Source of the DNA: Acidobacteriota bacterium
GTDB lineage: Bacteria; Acidobacteriota; Terriglobia; Terriglobales; Acidobacteriaceae
Assembly: GCA_028873155.1 (NCBI GenBank)
Contig: JAGWML010000174.1
Location: 1 to 6,422 of the forward strand
Direction: 5' to 3'
DNA length: 6,422 nt
Shown here: piece after piece, positions 1-5,822 of the stretch
Numbering within the stretch: position 1 is the first letter of the stretch
How the letters are laid out: each line of letters begins with the position of its first letter
The notes under the pieces: model-generated
Seen by the model: the letters and a program-made list of their open reading frames with translations, nothing else
Told to the model about the DNA's origin: nothing
Database searches by the model: none
Program-made: the position numbers and the translations under genes

Positions 1-592
1 TGTAATAGTCGCGCTCGGGCAGGCCGAGACCGCCAGCGCTGTAGAACGAGATCATCGCGCTCGAGTTGGCAAAGTCCTGCTCCGCGTCAAGGCCGAAGAA
101 GGCATCGACGCCGACAGTGTGAAGATGGCCGAGGAGCGTGGGCAGCTGGTCCAGGGATTGGAGCGCGGCGATGCGTTCGAGCTCGGGCTGGATGGGCGCG
201 AGGCCCTGTTTGTCGATCTCCGCTGCGTCCATGCAACTGGCGTATTCGTCACCGATCTTCTGCTCGTTGGGCGTGCGCGTGGGCACGGGCGCGGCGGCCA
301 GTTCGAGGATCTGGCGCAGATGCAGGCGGTTGATTTCGTAGAGCTCCGTGAAGCGGCCATACTCAGCCTGATCGGGCGGCAGCGGATTGCGCTTGAGCCA
401 GCCATTGCAACTGAAGCGGTAAAAGTTCTCGCATGGGTTCACGGAGGTGTCGATCAGCGAGCGATCGAAGACCTTGAGCTCATGCTGAGCAGACGGCGCG
501 GGCGCGGCAGGAGTTTGCGCGGCCAGCGAAGCAGCCAGTGCAGTCAGGAGGATTGAGGACTGTACCATCGGGAAAAAAGAGCGGCGCGACAT
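1..592 (-). CDS. M13 family (neprilysin/PepO-like) metallopeptidase, N-terminal part, cut by window edge
   Basis: This is an open minus-strand frame of 197 codons from the ATG at 592-590 to the left window edge. M13 peptidases are zinc endopeptidases that cleave short peptides, usually outside the cytoplasm. Seen here: a signal-like N terminus (residues 1-25) containing SRRSFF at 2-7, which fits the twin-arginine consensus, then a hydrophobic stretch at about 9-25 ending in Ala-Ala-Gln. The Peptidase_M13_N domain follows, with its hallmark opening NPCENFYRFSCNGWLKRNPLP at about 52-72 and later YASCMDAAEI (118-126) and GLGLPERDYY (188-197). The HExxH zinc site lies beyond the window. An in-frame TAG at 604-602 rules out a longer start; Met9 (568-566) is the only nearby alternative, but would lose the twin-arginine motif. 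No Shine-Dalgarno sequence is visible. It is transcribed divergently from ndk. Family assignment is secure; export route is inferred. Confidence 0.93.
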   Translation of the reverse strand, partial: MSRRSFFPMVQSSILLTALAASLAAQTPAAPAPSAQHELKVFDRSLIDTSVNPCENFYRFSCNGWLKRNPLPPDQAEYGRFTELYEINRLHLRQILELAAAPVPTRTPNEQKIGDEYASCMDAAEIDKQGLAPIQPELERIAALQSLDQLPTLLGHLHTVGVDAFFGLDAEQDFANSSAMISFYSAGGLGLPERDYY

Positions 593-623
593 GCGGACAC
601 TCTAGCAGAGCCGGAGAGTCCGC
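593..623 (-). promoter_or_regulatory. Imperfect inverted repeat touching the M13 peptidase start codon
   Basis: Arms GCGGA-(CA)-CTCT at 593-603 and AGAG-TCCGC at 615-623 can form nine base pairs with a two-base bulge and an 11-base loop. The structure would sit in the 5' untranslated RNA of the M13 gene directly against its ATG, and it also lies in the shared upstream region of ndk. It could be an RNA hairpin affecting translation or an operator. Chance is a real possibility in GC-rich DNA. Confidence 0.3.
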
Positions 624-642
624 GGCATGCACAGGCCGGGCC

Positions 643-652
643 GGTACAATAA
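643..652 (+). promoter_or_regulatory. Candidate -10 region for ndk
   Basis: GGTACAATAA contains TACAAT at 645-650, a good match to the TATAAT consensus (one mismatch), in an AT-rich patch within GC-rich DNA. Transcription would begin near 656-658, giving a leader of about 33 bases before the GTG start of ndk. No recognisable -35 hexamer lies at the usual distance. Confidence 0.45.
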
Positions 653-673
653 ATTGAACAACCACTTTATTGT

Positions 674-679
674 GAGGAG
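674..679 (+). promoter_or_regulatory. Ribosome binding site deciding the GTG start of ndk
   Basis: GAGGAG sits 10 bases before the GTG at 690. It supports the short, family-length form of ndk rather than the upstream ATG at 627, which has no such sequence in front of it. Confidence 0.75.
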
Positions 680-689
680 CAGAAACGCA

Positions 690-1106
690 GTGGCGCAGCG
701 CACGTTCAGCATCATCAAGCCCGACGCGGTCCGCAAGGGCTATACCGGAGCGATCCTTGCCGAGATTGAGAAGGCGGGATTCCGAATTGTGTCCATCAAG
801 AAAGCCGCGATCTCAGTGGAGCAGGCCAGGGGCTTCTACCATGTGCACAAGGAGCGGCCGTTCTTCAACGACCTGTGCGCCTTCATGTCGTCGGGACCGC
901 TGTTCCTGATGGTGCTCGAAAAGGACAACGCGATTGCCGATTTGCGCAGGCTGATGGGCGCGACCAATCCGGCGCAGGCGGAAGAGGGCACGATTCGCAA
1001 GAAGTTCGCGGGCTCGATCCAGGAGAATGCGATGCACGGGTCGGACGGCGAAGAGACGGCAGCCTTCGAGATTGGCTACTGGTTTGCAGGCTGCGAGCTG
1101 ATTTAA
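690..1106 (+). CDS. ndk: Nucleoside diphosphate kinase
   Basis: This cytosolic enzyme moves the terminal phosphate from ATP to nucleoside diphosphates through a phosphohistidine, balancing (d)NTP pools. The 138-residue product matches the family's usual length of about 140. Seen: the N-terminal strand AQRTFSIIKPDAV (2-14), the ATNPAQAEEGTIRKKF block (91-106), and the active-site NAMHGSD with the phospho-acceptor His at residue 116, next to Glu122 of the usual HGSD..E arrangement. I chose the GTG at 690 because family alignment begins at (M)AQRTF and because GAGGAG at 674-679 lies 10 bases upstream. The in-frame ATG at 627 would add 21 unrelated residues and lies before the putative promoter. 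The gene is probably monocistronic: it has its own -10 candidate and ends at a strong stem-loop facing msrB. Confidence 0.96.
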   Translation: MAQRTFSIIKPDAVRKGYTGAILAEIEKAGFRIVSIKKAAISVEQARGFYHVHKERPFFNDLCAFMSSGPLFLMVLEKDNAIADLRRLMGATNPAQAEEGTIRKKFAGSIQENAMHGSDGEETAAFEIGYWFAGCELI

Positions 1107-1123
1107 CGGCAGCGAAAAACACT

Positions 1124-1154
1124 GCGGCGGCGGGCCATCCTCGCCGCCGCTTTT
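1124..1154. terminator. Bidirectional Rho-independent terminator between ndk and msrB
   Basis: GCGGCGGCG (1124-1132) and CGCCGCCGC (1142-1150) form a perfect 9-bp GC stem with a 9-base loop. On the plus strand it is followed by TTTTATTTT from 1151. On the minus strand the flank at 1115-1119 reads as five T after a few bases. The element starts 18 bases after the ndk stop, and its T tract overlaps the end of msrB at 1153. It can therefore serve both converging genes. Confidence 0.85.
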
Positions 1155-1560
1155 ATTTTGCGTGCTCAAAGGTGAGCGATGCAGAGTTGATGCAGTAGCG
1201 CAGGCCGGTGGGGCGTGGCCCATCGGGAAAGACGTGACCGAGGTGGCCGCCGCAGCGGGCGCAGGTCACTTCAATGCGGCGCATGCCGAAGGTCAGATCT
1301 TCATGCTCCTCGACGGCGCTAGAGTCCGAAGGCAGCATGAAGCTGGGCCAGCCGCAGTGCGAGTCGAACTTGGCGCCAGAGAGAAAGAGCAGCGCGCCGC
1401 AGCCCGCGCAATGGTAGTTGCCGGTTTCATGATTCTGGGTGAGCGGACCGGTAAACGGGCGCTCCGTGCCCTTCTCGCGCAGCACGTGATACTGCTCAGG
1501 CGTCAGTTGGGCGCGCCACTCGTCCTCTGTGCGTACGACCTTTTCTTTGGCTTCGCTCAT
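1153..1560 (-). CDS. msrB: Peptide-methionine (R)-S-oxide reductase
   Basis: MsrB reduces the R form of methionine sulfoxide in oxidised proteins, regenerated by thioredoxin. The 135-residue protein is a complete stand-alone MsrB domain without signal peptide, hence cytosolic. Seen: two CxxC pairs that bind structural zinc (Cys51/Cys54 in CAGC and Cys100/Cys103 in CARC), the SHCGWPSF motif (67-74) whose Cys69 occupies the usual resolving-cysteine position, HLGHVFPDGP (106-115), and the catalytic Cys123 in RYCINSASL. Start: the ATG at 1560-1558 has a textbook AGGAGG (1574-1569) 8 bases upstream. It lies 26 bases after ridA on the same strand, so the two are very likely co-transcribed, and the unit ends in the stem-loop shared with ndk. 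No MsrA is fused or adjacent. Confidence 0.97.
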   Translation of the reverse strand: MSEAKEKVVRTEDEWRAQLTPEQYHVLREKGTERPFTGPLTQNHETGNYHCAGCGALLFLSGAKFDSHCGWPSFMLPSDSSAVEEHEDLTFGMRRIEVTCARCGGHLGHVFPDGPRPTGLRYCINSASLTFEHAK

Positions 1561-1568
1561 GGGTTCAA

Positions 1569-1574
1569 CCTCCT
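1569..1574 (-). promoter_or_regulatory. Strong Shine-Dalgarno of msrB
   Basis: AGGAGG on the minus strand lies 8 bases before the msrB ATG, within the 26-base gap after ridA. It is the strongest ribosome binding site in the window and suggests that msrB is translated efficiently and independently of ridA. Confidence 0.85.
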
Positions 1575-1586
1575 GGGGAAGGTCGC

Positions 1587-1976
1587 TTACAGTTCGGCGA
1601 CGAGCTCGATTTCAACGAGAACATCTTTGGGCAGACGGGAGACTTCGACCGTGCTGCGCGCAGGCGCGGCAATGCCAGCGGGCGCGAGATAGGCGCCGTA
1701 CACCGCGTTCATGGCAGCGAAATCGTTGAAGTCCTTCAAAAAGACCGTGGCTTTGACCGTCTTCGCGAGGCTGGAGCCTGCGGCTTCCACGATGGCCTTC
1801 AGGTTTTCGAGCACGCGCGTGGTCTGCTCGGCGATGCCGCCGGCGACGACCTGACCGGTGGCCGGATCGAGCGCGATTTGCCCGGCGGTAAAAATGAGAT
1901 TGCCGCTACGGATGGCCTGCGAGTACGGGCCGATAGCGGCGGGAGCAGAGACGGTGGCGACAGCAGTTTTGCTCAT
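1587..1976 (-). CDS. ridA: RidA family reactive intermediate deaminase (enamine/imine deaminase)
   Basis: RidA proteins hydrolyse the reactive 2-aminoacrylate-type enamines/imines released by PLP enzymes, protecting PLP enzymes in the cytosol; the family (YjgF/YER057c/UK114) works as a trimer. The 129-residue length is standard. Seen: GPYSQAI (16-22) with Tyr18, LIFTAGQIALDP (27-38), the NLKAIVEAAG block (58-67), and C-terminal PARSTVEVSRLPKDVLVEIE (105-122). Arg107 corresponds to the substrate carboxylate-binding arginine and Glu122 to the conserved catalytic-site glutamate, so an archetypal active RidA is expected. The start is the ATG at 1976-1974, the natural family start; no Shine-Dalgarno precedes it. 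It is followed 26 bases later by msrB and preceded, 88 bases away, by the GH31 gene on the same strand. Confidence 0.95.
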   Translation of the reverse strand: MSKTAVATVSAPAAIGPYSQAIRSGNLIFTAGQIALDPATGQVVAGGIAEQTTRVLENLKAIVEAAGSSLAKTVKATVFLKDFNDFAAMNAVYGAYLAPAGIAAPARSTVEVSRLPKDVLVEIELVAEL

Positions 1977-1980
1977 GGAT

Positions 1981-1990
1981 TGATTGTAGC
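1981..1990 (-). promoter_or_regulatory. Candidate -10 region for ridA, very close to the ATG
   Basis: On the minus strand GCTACAATCA contains TACAAT (1988-1983), the same hexamer as in front of ndk, ending only six bases before the ridA ATG. The usual 6-7 base distance to the start site puts transcription initiation at or next to the A of ATG, which would give a leaderless mRNA. No good -35 hexamer is visible. Confidence 0.4.
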
Positions 1991-2064
1991 GAGCGGACCG
2001 TCGACGAGTGAGCCTGTTGCGGGACCAATCATCGATGTGGCCCCGCAGCGGGTAAGAGATGCCA

Positions 2065-4419
2065 TCACGGCCTTACGCTCACAGCCTCACCTGAGTAGTG
2101 AATGGTGGTATTCGCCGCGGCAGTCTCGCCAATGCCCGTGCCGTGATCTTTTCCGACGACGACCAGGCGGAAGGTGTGCTGCGGCAGCATGCCGGGATAG
2201 GTGCCCTGACTCGCTCCGATGGCGAGCGTGTGCGTCGCATCATCCCAGTGGAGCGGGATGGTAGCGTGCGCGCCGTTGGCGTAGTCGTAGTTGTCGTTCT
2301 CGTCTTCGTAGAGGGTGAAGTCGCCGTCGGCTCCTGGATAGATGCGCAGTTCGATGGGGTCGGCGGGCTTCTCAGTGGACCACTCCATCGCAGGGCCCAT
2401 GGGGACGATCGAGCCTGCACGCACGTAGAGCGGCAGCTTCGCGAGTGGCGCGTCGGCGCTGATGTGCTTGCCGCCTGCGATCGTGTCGCCGGTCCAGAAG
2501 TCGTACCAGGTGGCGGCGGGCAAATAGACGGTGCGGCTGGTGGCGCCCTGCGTATAAACAGGACTGACAAGAATGGACGGACCGAAGAGATATTCATCGC
2601 CGGTGTTCTGCGCAACGACGTCGGTGCGCCAGTCCATGACGAGGGGGCGCATCAGTGTGGAGTGGTTGCTGGTGACCTGCCACGCCTCGGAGTAGATGTA
2701 GGGCAGCAGGCGATAGCGCAGCGTGTCATAGTCGACAAGAATCTTCTGATTCTCCGGGCCGTACGACCAGAGCTCATTCTCGTCGGGATTGCGCGTGCCG
2801 TGGACGCGGAAGATGGGCGAGAACGTGCCGAACTGGAACCAGCGAACGAAGAGCTCGCGGAATTGCGGGTCATTCAAGTTGCCGCCGGAGATGAAGCCGC
2901 CGATGTCGGTCGTCCAATAGGGCATGCCGCTGATGGCGTAGTTGAGGCCGGCCGAGATCTGGCGGTGGAAGGTCACCCAGTCGGAGAGCACATCGCCGGA
3001 CCACGCCGTGACGCCGTAGCGCTGCGAGCCTGCGTAGGCAGAGCGCGAGAGGATAAAGACCCGTTTCTGCTGCGAGGCTGCCTGCTGGCCCTCGGAGACC
3101 CCGCCCGCGTGGAAGAGCGGATAGGTGTTGGCGTAGCGCGCGCCCGAGCCGACGGCGAGCTTGTGATCGACGAGGATATTGTCTTCGCGGCCTTCGGTCT
3201 CAGGCTCGTCCGTGTCGAGCCACCAGGCGTCGACGCCTTTCTGGAACAGCGCGGCATTCACGTTCGCCCAGTACTGATGGCGGGCGTCGGGGTTGGTGGC
3301 GTCATAGAGCGCCTGACCCACAGGATGGAAGCCGCCGGTGAGCGTCTTTGCAACGAACCATCCGTTGCGGTCGAACTGGTCGTAGACCTCGGTGCCCGGC
3401 CGGAAGAACGGCCACACTGAGACCATCAGATGGAAATGTTCCTTGTGGAGCGTGTCGATGAGTGCCTGCGGATCGGGGTAGTTGGGGTTCCACTTCATCT
3501 CGCCCATGGTGACCCACCAGAACCAGTCCTGCACAATGTTGTCCACGGGGATGTGAAGCTCTCGATATTTCGCGGCAACGGACTCGAGCTCCTGCTGCGA
3601 CTGGTACTTGTTCTTGCACTGCCAGAAGCCATAGGCCCAGCGGCCGAAGAGGGGCACCTGGCCGGTCAGGTCGCGATAGTGGCCGATGATCTGGTCGGCG
3701 CCCGGGCCGTAGATAAAGTAGTAGTCGATGCGGTCGGCCACCTCGGCGCTCAGGTAAAGCGAGTGAATGAAGCGGTTGTTCGCGCGGCTGGGCGAGGGAT
3801 TGTTCCAGAAGATCCCGTAGCCGTTCGAGGACACAAGCAGAGGAACGGCGATGTTGGTGTTTTCCTGGGAGAGATCGACCGTCTCGCCGCGATAGTTCCA
3901 CACGCCGGCCTGGTGCTGCCCAAGGCCGTAGAGGCCTTCATGCGAGCCGTAGATGGCGAAGAAGACCTCCGCATGGAAGGTGTTTTCGCCGTTCACATCC
4001 ACGGGCCGCAGCGAGCGGTAGCTGTCCGTGGTGAGGTTGTCGCCACCGGCGCTGAAGTAGTGGATCGCGCCGGATTCGCGCTCGATGACGACCTTGAGCA
4101 ACGCGGTGGTGAGCGTAACGCTCTTGTCGTCCGACGTGACGTTGAAATCCGCAGCAGGCCATGCCTTCTTGATGACGACATGATCGGAAGGCCGCGGCGG
4201 CGCACTCATGCCGGCCGCCGAGTACGTGACGTGCAGAACATCCGGGGCACAAACCTGCAGGCGCAGCAGGCCGGCCTTCTGGCTCACCTCAAGGCTGTCG
4301 CCCTGCTTTTGAAAACTGACAACGGGATTGGGCGGGTTCCACTGGGCGCGGGCGCAGGGCAGAGCGACGAGGGCCGCGGCAATCGCGAGAGAAGCAAGGG
4401 CGGGACGAAACACTTTCAT
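2065..4419 (-). CDS. Secreted glycoside hydrolase family 31 (alpha-xylosidase/alpha-glucosidase type)
   Basis: GH31 enzymes remove alpha-linked glucose or xylose from non-reducing ends by a retaining mechanism. The 784-residue protein has a signal peptide (1-25, Ala-Arg-Ala before Gln26; Cys22 follows Pro, so no lipobox), an N-terminal beta-sandwich to about 255, a (beta/alpha)8 barrel from about 256 with FGRWAYGFWQ (258-267) and IVQDWFWW (295-302), the nucleophile Asp402 in DAWWLDTDEPE, and the probable acid/base Asp476 in AWSGDVLSDW. Beta-rich C-terminal domains follow, including a DUF5110-like part (about 686-755, with LYEDENDNYDY). The DAWWLD..EPE form resembles XylS/Xyl31A-type alpha-xylosidases, but the PA14 insert found in some of those is absent, so substrate is open. 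ATG at 4419-4417 has a weak AAAAGG 10 bases upstream. No clear terminator separates it from ridA. Confidence 0.94.
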   Translation of the reverse strand: MKVFRPALASLAIAAALVALPCARAQWNPPNPVVSFQKQGDSLEVSQKAGLLRLQVCAPDVLHVTYSAAGMSAPPRPSDHVVIKKAWPAADFNVTSDDKSVTLTTALLKVVIERESGAIHYFSAGGDNLTTDSYRSLRPVDVNGENTFHAEVFFAIYGSHEGLYGLGQHQAGVWNYRGETVDLSQENTNIAVPLLVSSNGYGIFWNNPSPSRANNRFIHSLYLSAEVADRIDYYFIYGPGADQIIGHYRDLTGQVPLFGRWAYGFWQCKNKYQSQQELESVAAKYRELHIPVDNIVQDWFWWVTMGEMKWNPNYPDPQALIDTLHKEHFHLMVSVWPFFRPGTEVYDQFDRNGWFVAKTLTGGFHPVGQALYDATNPDARHQYWANVNAALFQKGVDAWWLDTDEPETEGREDNILVDHKLAVGSGARYANTYPLFHAGGVSEGQQAASQQKRVFILSRSAYAGSQRYGVTAWSGDVLSDWVTFHRQISAGLNYAISGMPYWTTDIGGFISGGNLNDPQFRELFVRWFQFGTFSPIFRVHGTRNPDENELWSYGPENQKILVDYDTLRYRLLPYIYSEAWQVTSNHSTLMRPLVMDWRTDVVAQNTGDEYLFGPSILVSPVYTQGATSRTVYLPAATWYDFWTGDTIAGGKHISADAPLAKLPLYVRAGSIVPMGPAMEWSTEKPADPIELRIYPGADGDFTLYEDENDNYDYANGAHATIPLHWDDATHTLAIGASQGTYPGMLPQHTFRLVVVGKDHGTGIGETAAANTTIHYSGEAVSVRP

Positions 4420-4573
4420 GGACGGCGTACCTTTTCACAGCAGAGTGATGATCCGGATGGCAAACCCCAACAGTCTAACCCCGCGAGGCAATGCCCTGCA
4501 TCGAACGCCGGTCCCGGCACATCTATGCATGTAGATCGTTTTACTCATCCTTCCGATAAGGTGCAGCTCGCAC
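4420..4573. promoter_or_regulatory. Divergent control region between the GH31 gene and the ene-reductase gene
   Basis: These 154 bases contain no gene I can support and must hold the start signals for both neighbours. For GH31 (minus) the best -10 candidate is TAGACT (4477-4472), with no convincing -35. For the ene-reductase (plus) TTTACT at 4540-4545 is a weak -10 candidate. A short dyad at 4521-4536 is listed separately. AAGGTG at 4558-4563 is a plausible ribosome binding site 10 bases before the ene-reductase ATG. Confidence 0.5.
4521..4536. promoter_or_regulatory. Short dyad, possible operator upstream of the ene-reductase gene
   Basis: ATCTA (4521-4525) and TAGAT (4532-4536) are inverted around TGCATG. 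The site is 37 bases before the ene-reductase ATG, where a repressor or activator dimer could act. Five-base arms are short and the assignment is only a suggestion. Confidence 0.25.
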
Positions 4574-5686
4574 ATGAGTCATCCTCTCTTTTCTCCGTTT
4601 CATCTCCGCTCCGTTGTCTTTCCCAATCGCATTGGCGTCTCTCCCATGTGCCAGTACTCGGCTGAAGACGGCTTCACGAGCGACTGGCACCTCGTGCACC
4701 TGGGCAGCCGCGCGCAGGGCGGCGCAGGGTTGGTGATTGTTGAGGCCTCTGCCGTGACGCCGGAAGGCCGCATCTCGTCGGCCGACGTGGGCATCTGGAA
4801 AGATGCGCACATCGAAGGTCTGCAGCGGATTGTGCGCTTCGTGCACGGGCAGGGAGCGCGCGTGGGGATTCAACTGGCGCATGCTGGGCGGAAGGGCGGC
4901 ATGGCTCCGCCGTTTAGCGGCGAGCGGCTGTTGCGGCCGGAAGAAGGCGGCTGGACACCCGTGGCGCCGAGTGCGGTGGCCTTCAGCGAGGGCTACGCCG
5001 TGCCGCATGCCCTGGATGCGGCGGGACGGGCGGAAATCGTGAAGGCCTTTGCCGACGGAGCGCGGCGAGCGCTGGCGGCTGGCTTTGACTTTGTGGAGAT
5101 TCACGCGGCGCATGGCTACCTGCTGCATGAGTTCCTCTCGCCGCTCTCCAACCACAGAACGGATGCCTACGGTGGCAGTCTGGAAAACCGGATGCGTCTG
5201 CCACTTGAAGTGGTCCAAGCCGTGCGAGCAGTCTGGCCCGGGCATCTCCCCCTGTTCGTTCGCATCTCTGCCACGGACTGGGCTGAGGGCGGATGGACGC
5301 CGGACGATTCGGTTGCGCTGGCGCAAGAATTCCGCAAACGCGGCGTGGATCTCGTGGACGTTTCGTCCGGCGGGTTGGTTCCTCTTGCAAAAATTCCAGT
5401 AGGGCCCGGCTTTCAGGTTCCCTTCGCAGCGCGGATTCGCAGAGAAGCCGGGATCGCGACGGCCGCGGTGGGCATGATTACCGAGCCGGCACAGGCAAAC
5501 GCGATTGTGGCCGGTGGCGAGGCGGATCTCGTCCTGCTGGCGCGGGAGCTTCTCCGCGATCCCTACTTCCCGGTGCATGCGGCCGCTGCGCTGGGTGAAA
5601 CGGCGTCGTGGCCCCGCCAGTATCTGCGCGCGGCTCCGCACGGCTCTTTGGCGCGCGCAGCCGTGGAAGCCTTGAAGCCCGCATAA
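4574..5686 (+). CDS. namA: Old yellow enzyme family NADPH dehydrogenase / ene-reductase (NamA/YqjM/XenA-like)
   Basis: FMN-containing TIM-barrel enzymes of this type reduce activated C=C bonds of enones and some nitro compounds using NAD(P)H, and are thought to detoxify electrophiles in the cytosol. Seen in the 370 residues: PNRIGVSPMCQYSA (17-30) with Cys26 and Tyr28 at exactly the numbering of B. subtilis YqjM, Gln100 in GIQLAHAGRKGG (98-109), the ligand-binding His177/His180 with Tyr182 in EIHAAHGYLLHEFLSP, the TDAYGGSLENRMR block (196-208), Arg230 in FVRIS, and the FMN phosphate region VGMI..VAGGEADLVLLARELLRDPYFP (299-333). An extra stretch near 110-128 and the longer C terminus resemble XenA-type members of about 360 residues. 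Start ATG 4574 has AAGGTG 10 bases upstream. No signal peptide. It is divergent from GH31 and followed after 136 bases by the MerR gene. Confidence 0.95.
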   Translation: MSHPLFSPFHLRSVVFPNRIGVSPMCQYSAEDGFTSDWHLVHLGSRAQGGAGLVIVEASAVTPEGRISSADVGIWKDAHIEGLQRIVRFVHGQGARVGIQLAHAGRKGGMAPPFSGERLLRPEEGGWTPVAPSAVAFSEGYAVPHALDAAGRAEIVKAFADGARRALAAGFDFVEIHAAHGYLLHEFLSPLSNHRTDAYGGSLENRMRLPLEVVQAVRAVWPGHLPLFVRISATDWAEGGWTPDDSVALAQEFRKRGVDLVDVSSGGLVPLAKIPVGPGFQVPFAARIRREAGIATAAVGMITEPAQANAIVAGGEADLVLLARELLRDPYFPVHAAAALGETASWPRQYLRAAPHGSLARAAVEALKPA

Positions 5687-5702
5687 GATACGCAGGGCGG
5701 TG

Positions 5703-5724
5703 CCGGGCGGGGGACCGTGCCCGG
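5703..5724 (+). other. GC-rich stem-loop downstream of the ene-reductase gene
   Basis: CCGGGC (5703-5708) and GCCCGG (5719-5724) can form a 6-bp stem with a 10-base loop, 17 bases after the ene-reductase stop. It is followed by AAAGAT, not a T tract, so it is not a standard intrinsic terminator. It may slow or protect the 3' end of the upstream message. Confidence 0.3.
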
Positions 5725-5773
5725 AAAGATACCGGCAGCCCGCAATCACCGCATCTGCATTGCAAGGCTGGCC

Positions 5774-5779
5774 TATACT
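5774..5779 (+). promoter_or_regulatory. Candidate -10 box for the MerR-family gene
   Basis: TATACT matches TATAAT in five of six positions and stands alone in GC-rich DNA. Transcription would begin near 5785-5787, only a few bases before the perfect hairpin at 5790-5818. This placement also argues against the longer MerR reading frame that opens at 5700. No good -35 hexamer is seen, as may be expected for an activated promoter. Confidence 0.45.
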
Positions 5780-5789
5780 GCGGGAAAGG

Positions 5790-5818
5790 AATCGGCGCCG
5801 CAACGCGCGGCGCCGATT
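5790..5818 (+). promoter_or_regulatory. Perfect 11-bp hairpin just before the MerR-family start codon
   Basis: AATCGGCGCCG (5790-5800) and CGGCGCCGATT (5808-5818) are exact reverse complements with a 7-base spacer; the C and G at 5801 and 5807 can extend the stem to 12 bp with a 5-base loop. It ends one base before GTG 5820 and four before ATG 5823. As RNA it would occupy the ribosome landing site; as DNA it could be an operator, possibly for the MerR protein itself. Only three T follow, so a terminator is less likely. Confidence 0.6.
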
Positions 5819-5822
5819 TGTG

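Noticed and set aside
119..556. A 145-codon plus-strand open frame at the left edge
   Set aside because: It is antisense to the M13 peptidase, whose minus-strand translation carries diagnostic M13 motifs throughout the same interval.
627..689. A 21-residue N-terminal extension of ndk from the ATG at 627
   Set aside because: It overlaps the likely promoter, has no ribosome binding site and has no counterpart in the family. The GTG at 690 has GAGGAG at proper distance.
2041..2064. A small GC hairpin (CCCG/CGGG on the minus strand, near 2041-2052) after the GH31 stop as a terminator
   Set aside because: The stem is only about 4 bp and no T tract follows on the minus strand.
2098..4665. Two long plus-strand open frames (2098-3420, 440 codons; 3430-4665, 411 codons) lying opposite the GH31 gene
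   Set aside because: They are antisense to a gene with clear domain and catalytic motifs. Their translations are Val/Gly/Ala/Arg-rich without recognisable domains, as expected from GC-rich codon bias in the opposite strand.
5700..5822. A 41-residue N-terminal extension of the MerR-family protein from the ATG at 5700
   Set aside because: The extension is low-complexity and Arg-rich, runs through a candidate promoter and the perfect hairpin, and is not part of the MerR fold.
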